Of a stretch of DNA of 64,000 nucleotides, positions 50,799-62,975 are shown piece by piece. Within the stretch, counting starts at the first letter, position 1; every line of letters begins with the position of its first letter. The notes under the pieces were generated by a model. The model searched no databases. It was not told where the DNA came from and saw only the letters and a list, made by a program, of their open reading frames with translations. The position numbers were made by a program, and so were the translations under genes. Location: positions 81,716 to 145,715 of the forward strand of contig JBAMJV010008090.1 of NCBI GenBank assembly GCA_037951105.1, read 5' to 3'. The stretch is from Echinarachnius parma. Lineage: Eukaryota; Echinodermata; Echinoidea; Clypeasteroida; Echinarachniidae.

Positions 50799-52322
50799 TT
50801 AGGTGGGCTGTACATCATACAGACCACCTCATAATTTCGTTAGAATTGCCTTTATTATTATTATTAGGTGGGCTGTACATCATACAGACCACCTCATAAT
50901 TTCGTTAGAATTGCCTTTATTTATTTATTTATTAGGTGGGCTGTACATCATACAGACCACCTCATAATTTCGTTAGAATTGCCTTTATTATTATTAGGTG
51001 GGCTGTACATCATACAGACCACCTCATAATTTCGTTAGAATTGCCTTTATTAGGTGGGCTGTACATCATACAGACCACCTCATAATTTCGTTAGAATTGC
51101 CTTTATTTATTTATTTATTTATTTATTATTCTTTATTTTTCTTATTTCCAATCACTTTTTTGTTAGCAAGATAACTTGAAAATGGCTCAATCAAGTGCCT
51201 TGAAATTTGGCACACATATATATAGGCATATGGACAAAGCAAAATAAGGTTTTGAACCCTGACCTTGACTGATGACGTCATCTAGGCGCCATTTTGTAAA
51301 ATTTTCTGAATATCTTCTCATGATCATATCTTCATAACGAAAAGTTGTTTCTCATTCATATTTATCATGATCAAGGTCAATATCCGTCCGGTCAATTTCA
51401 GGTCAAAAAACGCGCGCGCATGCGTACGTGCGCGCGTCAGCGCGCGCGCAAAATTTTAAAATGTTCAAAATCGTCGCAAATTCATTTTGGATACGTTTTA
51501 GGCCATTTTAAGCATTTTACGAAAAAACGCGCACACGCGCATGCGCGCGCGTTTTCGCGCGTACTGGCATTTTGCAACATAGAATCGCCGAATTTTCTCT
51601 GTTATCATATTTAGCCCATCTTTCCAAGCATTTTGATACCTTGTTCACCTTTTTCTGACTAGTAAAAACGCAATGAGCTTCCGTTCAAGAAACATGTCCG
51701 TGCGCGCGAGCTCTTGTAATACATAGCATATATGGGCAAAAACATGCCTATACAAAATTCATTGTAACTCTTCAGAATGGATGGGAACTCCCAAGTTTTT
51801 TTTCATATTTGGATAGATTATGAGTCGGAGATATGATTTCATGTCTCATTTGACCCTCAATTAACTCATGGCGTCATCATAATGGCCTCCGAACTCAAAA
51901 TTTCAATTTGCATATTATGACGTCAGCATATTTTTGGAAAATTTATTGTATCTCTGTAAATATTGATCGATTTTCTTCCAAATTTTGATATGTTCTATCT
52001 GAGACAATTCTCTACAAATGTGATGATCACGATTTTTCATTTTGACAAAGGCATCATGGCGTATTTTTGCGATTTAAGGAGGCATGTCATTTTTTCACAT
52101 TTTCCGTGTATTCTCTATGGGACATGACTTTTTTTCAAAACTGGATACTACATTCCCATCTTTCGCGACCAATATCTTCTTCGTTTTAGCTTCGTTTACG
52201 CTGAACTTCGAGTATGTTGTAGCTGAGACAATAAGCTATCTCAAATGAGCCCTTGATTATGTCTTTAATTTTAGTTCGACCAGCCCACCTATACTTGTTC
52301 TAAACAAGTATTACAATTCTAG
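50799..52322 (+). mobile_element. Array unit 29 (21/22 fusion, five modules)
   Basis: 1524 bp. The five-module 5' part matches unit 21 without its indels. The 3' part has the unit 22 markers CATTTTCCGTG and GGATACTAC. This is the product expected from unequal crossover deleting one unit. Confidence 0.87.
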
Positions 52323-53747
52323 TTTATTATTATTATTATTTAGGTGGGCTGTACATCATACAGACCACCTCATAATTTCGTTAGAATTGCCTTTATTATT
52401 AGGTGGGCTGTACATCATACAGACCACCTCATAATTTCGTTAGAATTGCCTTTATTTATTTATTATTATTATTAGGTGGGCTGTACATCATACAGACCAC
52501 CTCATAATTTCGTTAGAATTGCCTTTATTTATTTATTTATTTATTTATTATTATTCTTTATTTTTCTTATTTCCAATCACTTTTTTGTTACCACGATAAC
52601 TTGAAAATGGCTCAATCAAGTGCCTTGAAATTTGGCACACATATATATAGGCATATGGACAAAGCAAAATAAGGTTTTGAACCCTGACCTTGACTGATGA
52701 CGTCATCTAGGCGCCATTTTGTAAAATTTTCTGAATATCTTCTCATGATCATATCTTCATAACGAAAAGTTGTTTCTCATTCATATTTATCATGATCAAG
52801 GTCAATATCCGTCCGGTCAATTTCAGGTCTAAAAACGCGCGCGCATGCGTACGTGCGCGCGTCAGCGCGCGCGCAAAATTTTAAAATGTTCAAAATCGTC
52901 GCAAATTCATTTTGGATACGTTTTAGGCCATTTTAAGCATTTTACGAAAAAACGCGCACACGCGCATGCGCGCGCGTTTTCGCGCGTACTGGCATTTTGC
53001 AACATAGAATCGCCGAATTTTCTCTGTTATCATATTTAGCCCATCTTTCCAAGCATTTTGATACCTTGTTCACCTTTTTCTGACTAGTAAAAACGCAATG
53101 AGCTTCCGTTCAAGAAACATGTCCGTGCGCGCGAGCTCTTGTAATACATAGCATATATGGGCAAAAACATGCCTATACAAAATTCATTGTAACTCTTCAG
53201 AATGGATGGGAACTCCCAAGTTTTTTTTCATATTTGGATAGATTATGAGTCGGAGATATGATTTCATGTCTCATTTGACCCTCAATTAACTCATGGCGTC
53301 ATCATAATGGCCTCCGAACTCAAAATTTCAATTTGCATATTATGACGTCAGCATATTTTTGGAAAATTTATTGTATCTCTGTAAATATTGATCGATTTTC
53401 TTCCAAATTTTGATATGTTCTATCTGAGACAATTCTCTACAAATGTGATGATCACGATTTTTCATTTTGACAAAGGCATCATGGCGTATTTTTGCGATTT
53501 AAGGAGGTATGTCATTTTTTCACATTTTGCGTGTATTCTCTATGGGACATGACTTTTTTTCAAAACTGGATTCTACATTCCCGTCTTTCGCGACCAATAT
53601 CTTCTTCGTTTTAGCTTCGTTTACGCTGAACTTCGAGTATGTTGTAGCTGAGACAATAAGCTATCTCAAATGAGCCCTTGATTATGTCTTTAATTTTAGT
53701 TCGACCAGCCCACCTATACTTGTTCTAAACAAGTATTACAATTCTAG
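52323..53747 (+). mobile_element. Array unit 30 (type A)
   Basis: 1425 bp, three modules, CAGGTCTAAAAACG marker. Partner of unit 23. Confidence 0.87.
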
Positions 53748-54944
53748 TTATTCTTTATTTTTCTTATTTCCAATCACTTTTTTGTTAGCAAGATAACTTG
53801 AAAATGGCTCAATCAAGTGCCTTGAAATTTGGCACACATATATATAGGCATATGGACAAAGCAAAATAAGGTTTTGAACCCTGACCTTTACTGATGACGT
53901 CATCTAGGCGCCATTTTGTAAAATTTTCTGAATATCTTCTCATGATCATATCTTCATAACGAAAAGTTGTTTCTCATTCATATTTATCATGATCAAGGTC
54001 AATATCCGTCCGGTCAATTTCAGGTCAAAAAACGCGCGCGCATGCGTACGTGCGCGCGTCAGCGCGCGCGCAAAATTTTAAAATGTTCAAAATCGTCGCA
54101 AATTCATTTTGGATACGTTTTAGGCCATTTTAAGCATTTTACGAAAAAACGCGCACACGCGCATGCGCGCGCGTTTTCGCGCGTACTGGCATTTTGCAAC
54201 ATAGAATCGCCGAATTTTCTCTGTTATCATATTTAGCCCATCTTTCCAAGCATTTTGATACCTTGTTCACCTTTTTCTGACTAGTAAAAACGCAATGAGC
54301 TTCCGTTCAAGAAACATGTCCGTGCGCGCGAGCTCTTGTAATACATAGCATATATGGGCAAAAACATGCCTATACAAAATTCATTGTAACTCTTCAGAAT
54401 GGATGGGAACTCCCAAGTTTTTTTTCATATTTGGATAGATTATGAGTCGGAGATATGATTTCATGTCTCATTTGACCCTCAATTAACTCATGGCGTCATC
54501 ATAATGGCCTCCGAACTCAAAATTTCAATTTGCATATTATGACGTCAGCATATTTTTGGAAAATTGATTGTATCTCTGTAAATGTTGATCGATTTTCTTC
54601 CAAATTTTGATATGTTCTAGCTGAGACAATTCTCTACAAATGTAATGATCACGATTTTTCATTTTGACAAAGGAATCATGGCGTATTTTTGCGATTTAAG
54701 GAGGCATGTCATTTTTTAACATTTTGCGTGTATTCTCTATTGGACATGACTTTTTTTCAAAACTGGATTCTACATTCCCGTCTTTCGCGACCAATATCTT
54801 CATCGTTTTAGCTTCGTTTACGCTGAACTTCGAGTATGTTGTAGCTGAGACAATAAGCTATCTCAAATGAGCCCTTGATTATGTCTTTAATTTTAGTTCG
54901 ACCAGCCCACCTATACTTGTTCTAAACAAGTATTACAATTCTAG
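53748..54944 (+). mobile_element. Array unit 31 (type C)
   Basis: 1197 bp. Carries all unit 16 markers and TTTCTCATTCA, so it is closer to unit 16 than to unit 24 at that site. Confidence 0.87.
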
Positions 54945-56135
54945 TTTATTTTTCTTATTTCCAATCACTTTTTTGTTAGCAAGATAACTTGAAAATGGCT
55001 CAATCAAGTGCCTTGAAATTTGGCACACATATATATAGGCATATGGACAAAGCAAAATAAGGTTTTGAACCCTGACCTTGACTGATGACGTCATCTAGGC
55101 GCCATTTTGTAAAATTTTCTGAATATCTTCTCATGATCATATCTTCATAACGAAAAGTTGTTTCTCATTCATATTTATCATGATCAAGGTCAATATCCGT
55201 CCGGTCAATTTCAGGTCAAAAAACGCGCGCGCATGCGTACGTGCGCGCGTCAGCGCGCGCGCAAAATTTTAAAATGTTCAAAATCGTCGCAAATTCATTT
55301 TGGATACGTTTTAGGCCATTTTAAGCATTTTACGAAAAAACGCGCACACGCGCATGCGCGCGCGTTTTCGCGCGTACTGGCATTTTGCAACATAGAATCG
55401 CCGAATTTTCTCTGTTATCATATTTAGCCCATCTTTCCAAGCATTTTGATACCTTGTTCACCTTTTTCTGACTAGTAAAAACGCAATGAGCTTCCGTTCA
55501 AGAAACATGTCCGTGCGCGCGAGCTCTTGTAATACATAGCATATATGGGCAAAAACATGCCTATACAAAATTCATTGTAACTCTTCAGAATGGATGGGAA
55601 CTCCCAAGTTTTTTTTCATATTTGGATAGATTATGAGTCGGAGATATGATTTCATGTCTCATTTGACCCTCAATTAACTCATGGCGTCATCATAATGGCC
55701 TCCGAACTCAAAATTTCAATTTGCATATTATGACGTCAGCATATTTTTGGAAAATTTATTGTATCTCTGTAAATATTGATCGATTTTCTTCCAAATTTTG
55801 ATATGTTCTATCTGAGACAATTCTCTACAAATGTGATGATCACGATTTTTCATTTTGACAAAGGCATCATGGCGTATTTTTGCGATTTAAGGAGGTATGT
55901 CATTTTTTCACATTTTGCGTGTATTCTCTATGGGACATGACTTTTTTTCAAAACTGGATTCTACATTCCCGTCTTTCGCGACCAATATCTTCTTCGTTTT
56001 AGCTTCGTTTACGCTGAACTTCGAGTATGTTGTAGCTGAGACAATAAGCTATCTCAAATGATCCCTTGATTATGTCTTTAATTTTACTTCGACCAGCCCA
56101 CCTATACTTGTTCTAAACAAGTATTACAATTCTAG
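54945..56135 (+). mobile_element. Array unit 32 (B ends, A middle)
   Basis: 1191 bp. Its end keeps the unit 17/25 markers ATGATCCCTTG and TTTTACTTCG. The middle reads as type A (AATGGCCTCCG, AAATATTGATCG, TCTATCTGAG, GGAGGTATG). An internal conversion patch of a few hundred bp is the simplest explanation. Confidence 0.87.
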
Positions 56136-57412
56136 TTATTATTAGGTGGGCTGTACATCATACAGACCACCTCATAATTTCGTTAGAATTGCCTTTATTT
56201 ATTAGGTGGGCTGTACATCATACAGACCACCTCATAATTTCGTTAGAATTGCCTTTATTATTATTATTATTATTCTTTATTTTTCTTATTTCCAATCACT
56301 TTTTTGTTAGCAAGATAACTTGAAAATGGCTCAATCAAGTGCCTTGAAATTTGGCACACATATATATAGGCATATGGACAAAGCAAAATAAGGTTTTGAA
56401 CCCTGACCTTGACTGATGACGTCATCTAGGCGCCATTTTGTAAAATTTTCTGAATATCTTCTCATGATCATATCTTCATAACGAAAAGTTGTTTCTCATT
56501 CATATTTATCATGATCAAGGTCAATATCCGTCCGGTCAATTTCAGGTCAAAAAACGCGCGCGCATGCGTACGTGCGCGCGTCAGCGCGCGCGCAAAATTT
56601 TAAAATGTTCAAAATCGTCGCAAATTCATTTTGGATACGTTTTAGGCCATTTTAAGCATTTTACGAAAAAACGCGCACACGCGCATGCGCGCGCGTTTTC
56701 GCGCGTACTGGCATTTTGCAACATAGAATCGCCGAATTTTCTCTCTTATCATATTTAGCCCATCTTTCCAAGCATTTTGATACCTTGTTCACCTTTTTCT
56801 GACTAGTAAAAACGCAATGAGCTTCCGTTCAAGAAACATGGCCGTGCGCGCGAGCTCTTGTAATACATAGCATATATGGGCAAAAACATGCCTATACAAA
56901 ATTCATTGTAACTCTTCAGAATGGATGGGAACTCCCAAGTTTTTTTTCATATTTGGATAGATTATGAGTCGGAGATATGATTTCATGTCTCATTTGACCC
57001 TCAATTAACTCATGGCGTCATCATAATGGCCTCCGAACTCAAAATTTCAATTTGCATATTATGACGTCAGCATATTTTTGGAAAATTGATTGTATCTCTG
57101 TAAATATTGATCGATTTTCTTCCAAATTTTGATATGTTCTATCTGAGACAATTCTCTACAAATGTGATGATCACGATTTTTCATTTTGACAAAGGCATCA
57201 TGGCGTATTTTTGCGATTTAAGGAGGCATGTCATTTTTTAACATTTTGCGTGTATTCTCTATGGGACATGACTTTTTTTCAAAACTGGATTCTACATTCC
57301 CGTCTTTCGCGACCAATATCTTCTTCGTTTTAGCTTCGTTTACGCTGAACTTCGAGTATGTTGTAGCTGAGACAATAAGCTATCTCAAATGAGCCCTTGA
57401 TTATGTCTTTAA

Positions 57413-59910
57413 TTAGGTTATACATATATATATGTATAACCTTATTGATTTCGTCAAGATTTTTATTATTTATTCTTCTTCTTCTTCTTCCTAATTTTGT
57501 GCGTCGCATATCTCAAGATCACATAAATCAATTGTCATGAATCTTCACATGATGATAGATCATGATCTAACTTAGAACTGGTAACCTTTTCAGTGACGTC
57601 AGGACGCCATTTTGTCAAATTTTAATAATCATTTTATCTCAGTTATGAAATATCAATTTCAATTCAAATTTCGTATCAATATTAATCAGGTCAATAGTCA
57701 TCTTTTAAGCTCATGTGCGTGCAATTACACTCGGAGACGCGCGCGTACGCGTCCGTCAATTAATTTTTTTTTTTTTAAATGCTCAAAACCCCAACCCGAG
57801 TAATTTACTATATGTTTCAGACAATTTTAAGCGTTTCAAAAAATTCCGCGCGTGCGCGTCGGCGCGCGCGTATTTGCGCGCGTAACGCGAATGAATAAGA
57901 AAATTATCGTTTTTTCACATGTTTTGGATTCCTTATGGATCCCTCAACACACCCTATCAATTTGAGTCATTGTTGACTCATAATAACGGAGTACGCGCGC
58001 GTCAAAGTCAAAATTACGCGCGCACGCAAAATGGCAAAACATGGTAAAAACATCCTTTTTTTATTCGGCCATAACTTTTTAAAAAGTCCACAAACATCCA
58101 ATTTTCTTTTAATATTCGGATAGATTATGAGTTGTAGATACGAATTCATACCTCATCTATGCCGAGTAAATGTTATAAAGTCATCGTATTGACGGTTAAA
58201 GTTGAAAATGCGAATTTTACTCAATTTCAATCAATGTTGAAATCGACCATAGTGTACTTTTGACCATATCTCACTTATTCTCCATCAATGTACTCCCAAA
58301 TTTTGATATATCGTAGCTGATGTCCTGCTCTATTCGCAATCTTTTCACAACAATTCGTTATGTTATCTGGATCCTGATGAATTGTTTGATTGTAAATAAG
58401 AGTCCAAATCTGATAAAAATTGAGGTTTAGCCAAAACGTATGTTATCGACATATAACTGCTGAAGAAATTATGCTATCAATTTAAGATTTCGCATGTAGA
58501 TAGGGATTTGCAACCCCATCATTTCATAAGTTAACACCAAATCGCGAAAATGCATATTTCATTGTCATATTTACCCTCAAAGGTCAAATAAATCAAGCAT
58601 GAATACTCAATAACCACGTACGCCATGGACGTGAAATTCAGCACACATGTAGGGTATAATGAAAGGAACATTTCATAAGATAAGATCGGATTATGAAAAT
58701 GGCGTTCAGGATATGTAAATTAGGTTCATATGTCAAAATAACTCACTGTTCCGTATTTAACTAACCATTAATTATTTGCACGTTCAAGAATCTGTGTAGA
58801 CTTTTAGAACAATTTAGACTCGAGGTCCATTTAATAACATAACACTCACGCACGAAAACGCTCCGTTCATCATGTATGCGTGTGTCAAACGGCCATGAAA
58901 AGCCAACATTGGACATACAAAGTAGATAAAATAGTACCAAATGCTTTATTTATTTAAGGGTATTAACATGTCTCACTTACCATCACTTCCATCAAGCATA
59001 TATTAACTACTAGCTGACTCACAAGAGCGCTACTCCTAATACTGGTTACCAATGCATAGTCCTCAAGATCACAAATGCCAGGCTTGAAATATAACTTTTA
59101 TATAGCAGTTATTGTGAGAAGTTACTAAGCAAATGTCATGTTGCCGTTCAGGAAAGAAGATGAGAATTATCACTTTAATGCTGGCCCAGATAAATCATTA
59201 GTCATTGAAAATCATATTATAATATCCGAAGAAGTCAGTCGAAACAATTTTCAGAGCTAAAACATTAAAATACATTAGTTGTTTTCAATTTACAATTATC
59301 CTGCAATGCTCCATGACTTTTCTTGCAATAGCGCCATCTATCGGCGAATAATTCGGTCAATTGTCTTGTCTCAAGGATTCCAGAAATGCATGACTTGCAC
59401 TTAATAATCAACAAAAGCTGTTATTCACCAGATTTATCCAGACTTTCGGCTAATTATGAAAGATAGCATTACCTTCATGCCAAATCCAGCATAAAACTAC
59501 AGATTATAACAACTTAAGTAGTGTTTATGATTCATTTTATGAAAAAAGAATGACGTCATCATTCCTCCGCGTTTTGGAGAAAAAAGTCTAGACGGCTGAA
59601 TATCGTACATTGACAAGTCCAATCACTGATATATATTCCCAGATTTTCCATTTCTCACAAGAGATGTTATGTTGGTCTCGTGGAACAAGTTGGGACGCAA
59701 GATCCAAGGGGCGTGGGTTCGAATCCAAGGCAATGGTTTTTTTTACTTTCTTTTTTCTTCTTTTTTTCTTTTTATTAAGGGGGGGGGGGGGGGGTATCTG
59801 CTATTATTTCTATGATGATTGAGTAGTTATTTTTTGGAATCATCCTTTTTATCATAATAAATCGATATGTATAACCTTAATTCGTCAAACGTGACGAATT
59901 CAACATCTAG
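57413..59910 (+). mobile_element. Second-family Helitron-like element, copy 3
   Basis: 2498 bp. One extra G in the G-run (16 instead of 15) is the only difference noticed. A- and B-box-like motifs at 59681-59693 and 59716-59726. Confidence 0.8.
59666..59744 (+). promoter_or_regulatory. tRNA-like internal Pol III promoter, copy 3
   Basis: Same motifs and spacing as in the other two copies. Confidence 0.4.
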
Positions 59911-61451
59911 TTAGGTGGGCTGTACATCATACAGACCACCTCATAATTTCGTTAGAATTGCCTTTATTATTATTATTAGGTGGGCTGTACATCATACAGA
60001 CCACCTCATAATTTCGTTAGAATTGCCTTTATTTATTTATTTATTAGGTGGGCTGTACATCATACAGACCACCTCATAATTTCGTTAGAATTGCCTTTAT
60101 TATTATTAGGTGGGCTGTACATCATACAGACCACCTCATAATTTCGTTAGAATTGCCTTTATTAGGTGGGCTGTACATCATACAGACCACCTCATAATTT
60201 CGTTAGAATTGCCTTTATTTATTTATTTATTTATTTATTATTCTTTATTTTTCTTATTTCCAATCACTTTTTTGTTAGCAAGATAACTTGAAAATGGCTC
60301 AATCAAGTGCCTTGAAATTTGGCACACATATATATAGGCATATGGACAAAGCAAAATAAGGTTTTGAACCCTGACCTTGACTGATGACGTCATCTAGGCG
60401 CCATTTTGTAAAATTTTCTGAATATCTTCTCATGATCATATCTTCATAACGAAAAGTTGTTTCTCATTCATATTTATCATGATCAAGGTCAATATCCGTC
60501 CGGTCAATTTCAGGTCAAAAAACGCGCGCGCATGCGTACGTGCGCGCGTCAGCGCGCGCGCAAAATTTTAAAATGTTCAAAATCGTCGCAAATTCATTTT
60601 GGATACGTTTTAGGCCATTTTAAGCATTTTACGAAAAAACGCGCACACGCGCATGCGCGCGCGTTTTCGCGCGTACTGGCATTTTGCAACATAGAATCGC
60701 CGAATTTTCTCTGTTATCATATTTAGCCCATCTTTCCAAGCATTTTGATACCTTGTTCACCTTTTTCTGACTAGTAAAAACGCAATGAGCTTCCGTTCAA
60801 GAAACATGTCCGTGCGCGCGAGCTCTTGTAATACATAGCATATATGGGCAAAAACATGCCTATACAAAATTCATTGTAACTCTTCAGAATGGATGGGAAC
60901 TCCCAAGTTTTTTTTCATATTTGGATAGATTATGAGTCGGAGATATGATTTCATGTCTCATTTGACCCTCAATTAACTCATGGCGTCATCATAATGGCCT
61001 CCGAACTCAAAATTTCAATTTGCATATTATGACGTCAGCATATTTTTGGAAAATTTATTGTATCTCTGTAAATATTGATCGATTTTCTTCCAAATTTTGA
61101 TATGTTCTATCTGAGACAATTCTCTACAAATGTGATGATCACGATTTTTCATTTTGACAAAGGCATCATGGCGTATTTTTGCGATTTAAGGAGGCATGTC
61201 ATTTTTTTTTCACATTTTCCGTGTATTCTCTATGGGACCATGACTTTTTTTTCAAAACTGGATACTACATTTCCCCATCTTTCGCGACCAATAATCTTCT
61301 TCGTTTTAGCTTCGTTTTACGCTGGAAACTTCGAGTATGTTTGTAGCTGAGGACAATAAGCTATCTCAAATGAGCCCTTGATTATGTCTTTAATTTTAGT
61401 TTCGACCAGCCCACCTATACCTTGTTTCTAAACAAGTATTACAAATTCTAG
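59911..61451 (+). mobile_element. Array unit 34 (five modules)
   Basis: 1541 bp, equivalent to unit 29. Clean until about 61205, then 17 extra bases accumulate in the last ~250 bp. Confidence 0.83.
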
Positions 61452-62975
61452 TTTATTATTAATTATTATTTAGGTGGGCTGTACATCATACAGGACCACC
61501 TCATAATTTCGTTAGAAATTGCCTTTATTATTAGGTGGGCCTGTTACATCATAACAGACCACCTCATAATTTCGTTAGAATTGCCTTTTATTTATTTATT
61601 ATTATTTATTAGGTGGGCCTGTACATCATACAGACCCACCTCATAATTTCGTTTAGAATTGCCTTTATTTTATTTATTTTATTTATTTATTATTATTCCT
61701 TTATTTTTTCTTATTTCCAATCACTTTTTTTGTTACCACGATTAACTTGAAAATGGCTCAATCAAGTGCCTTGAAAATTTGGCACACATATATATAGGCA
61801 TATGGGACAAAGCAAAAATAAGGTTTTGAAACCCTGGACCTTGACTGATGACGTCAATCTAGGCGCCATTTTGTAAAAATTTTCTGAATATCTTCCTCAT
61901 GATTCATATCTTCATAACGAAAAGTTGTTTTCTCATTCATATTTATTCATGATCAAGGTCAATATCCGTCCGGTCAATTTTTCAGGTCTAAAAAAACGCG
62001 CGCGCATGCGTACGTTGGCGCGCGTCAGCGCGCGCGCAAAAATTTTAAAATGTTCAAAAATCGTCCGCAAATTTCCATTTTTGGATACGTTTTTAGGCCA
62101 TTTTTAAGCATTTTTACGAAAAAAAACGCGCACACGCGCATGCGCGCGCGTTTTTCGGCGCGTACTGGCATTTTTGCAACATAGAATCCGCCCGAATTTT
62201 CCTCTGTTTTATCATATTTAGGCCCATCTTTCCAAGCATTTTTGATACCTTGTTCACCTTTTTTCTGACTAGTAAAAAACGCAATGAGCTTTCCGTTCAA
62301 GAAACATGTCCGTGCGCGCGAGCTCTTGTAAATACATAGCATATATTGGGCAAAAAACAATGCCTATACAAAAATTCCATTGTAACTCTTCAGAATGGAT
62401 TGGGAAACTCCCAAGTTTTTTTTTTCATATTTGGATAGATTATGAGTCGGAGATATGATTTTCATGTCTCATTTTGACCCTCAATTAACTCATGGCGTTC
62501 CATCAATAATGGCCTCCGAAACTCAAAAATTTCAATTTGCATATTATGACGTCAGCATATTTTTTGGAAAATTTATTGTATCTCTGTAAAATATTGATCG
62601 ATTTTTCTTCCAAAATTTTTGATATGTTTCTATCTGAGGACAATTCTCTACAAATGTGATGATCACGATTTTTTCATTTTGGACAAAGGCATCATGGCGT
62701 ATTTTTGCGATTTTAAGGAGGTATGTCCATTTTTTTCACATTTTGCGTGTATTCTCTATGGGACATGACTTTTTTTTCAAAAACTGGGAATTCTACATTC
62801 CCGTCTTTCGCGACCAATATCTTCTTTCGTTTTAGCTTCGTTTTACGCTGAACTTCGAGTATGTTGTAGCTGAGACAATAAGCTATCTCAAATGAGGCCC
62901 TTGATTATGTCTTTAATTTTAGTTTCGACCAAGCCCAACCTATACTTGTTCTAAACCAAGTAATTACAATTCTAG
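61452..62975 (+). mobile_element. Array unit 35 (indel-rich)
   Basis: 1524 bp as given, equivalent to unit 30 (three modules, CAGGTCTAAAAA marker kept). Confidence 0.8.

Larger units (their letters stand above)
42181..53747 (+). repeat. Higher-order repeat copy 2 (11,567 bp)
   Basis: Units 24-30 with lengths 1197, 1191, 1375, 1206, 3649, 1524 and 1425. It equals copy 1 minus 1208 bp, exactly one unit. Only scattered base differences were noticed against copy 1. Confidence 0.85.
56136..59910 (+). mobile_element. Array unit 33, composite with two modules
   Basis: 3775 bp. Starts like unit 26 (modules after TTATT) but has two instead of three modules, then continues as unit 28. Junction to the second-family element at 57412/57413. 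Confidence 0.87.
53748..62975 (+). repeat. Higher-order repeat copy 3 (about 9.2 kb)
   Basis: Units 31-35. Two more units (those equivalent to 26-27) are gone, replaced by a short-module/composite fusion. The end lies in the indel-rich zone, so its true length is about 0.1 kb less. Confidence 0.8.
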
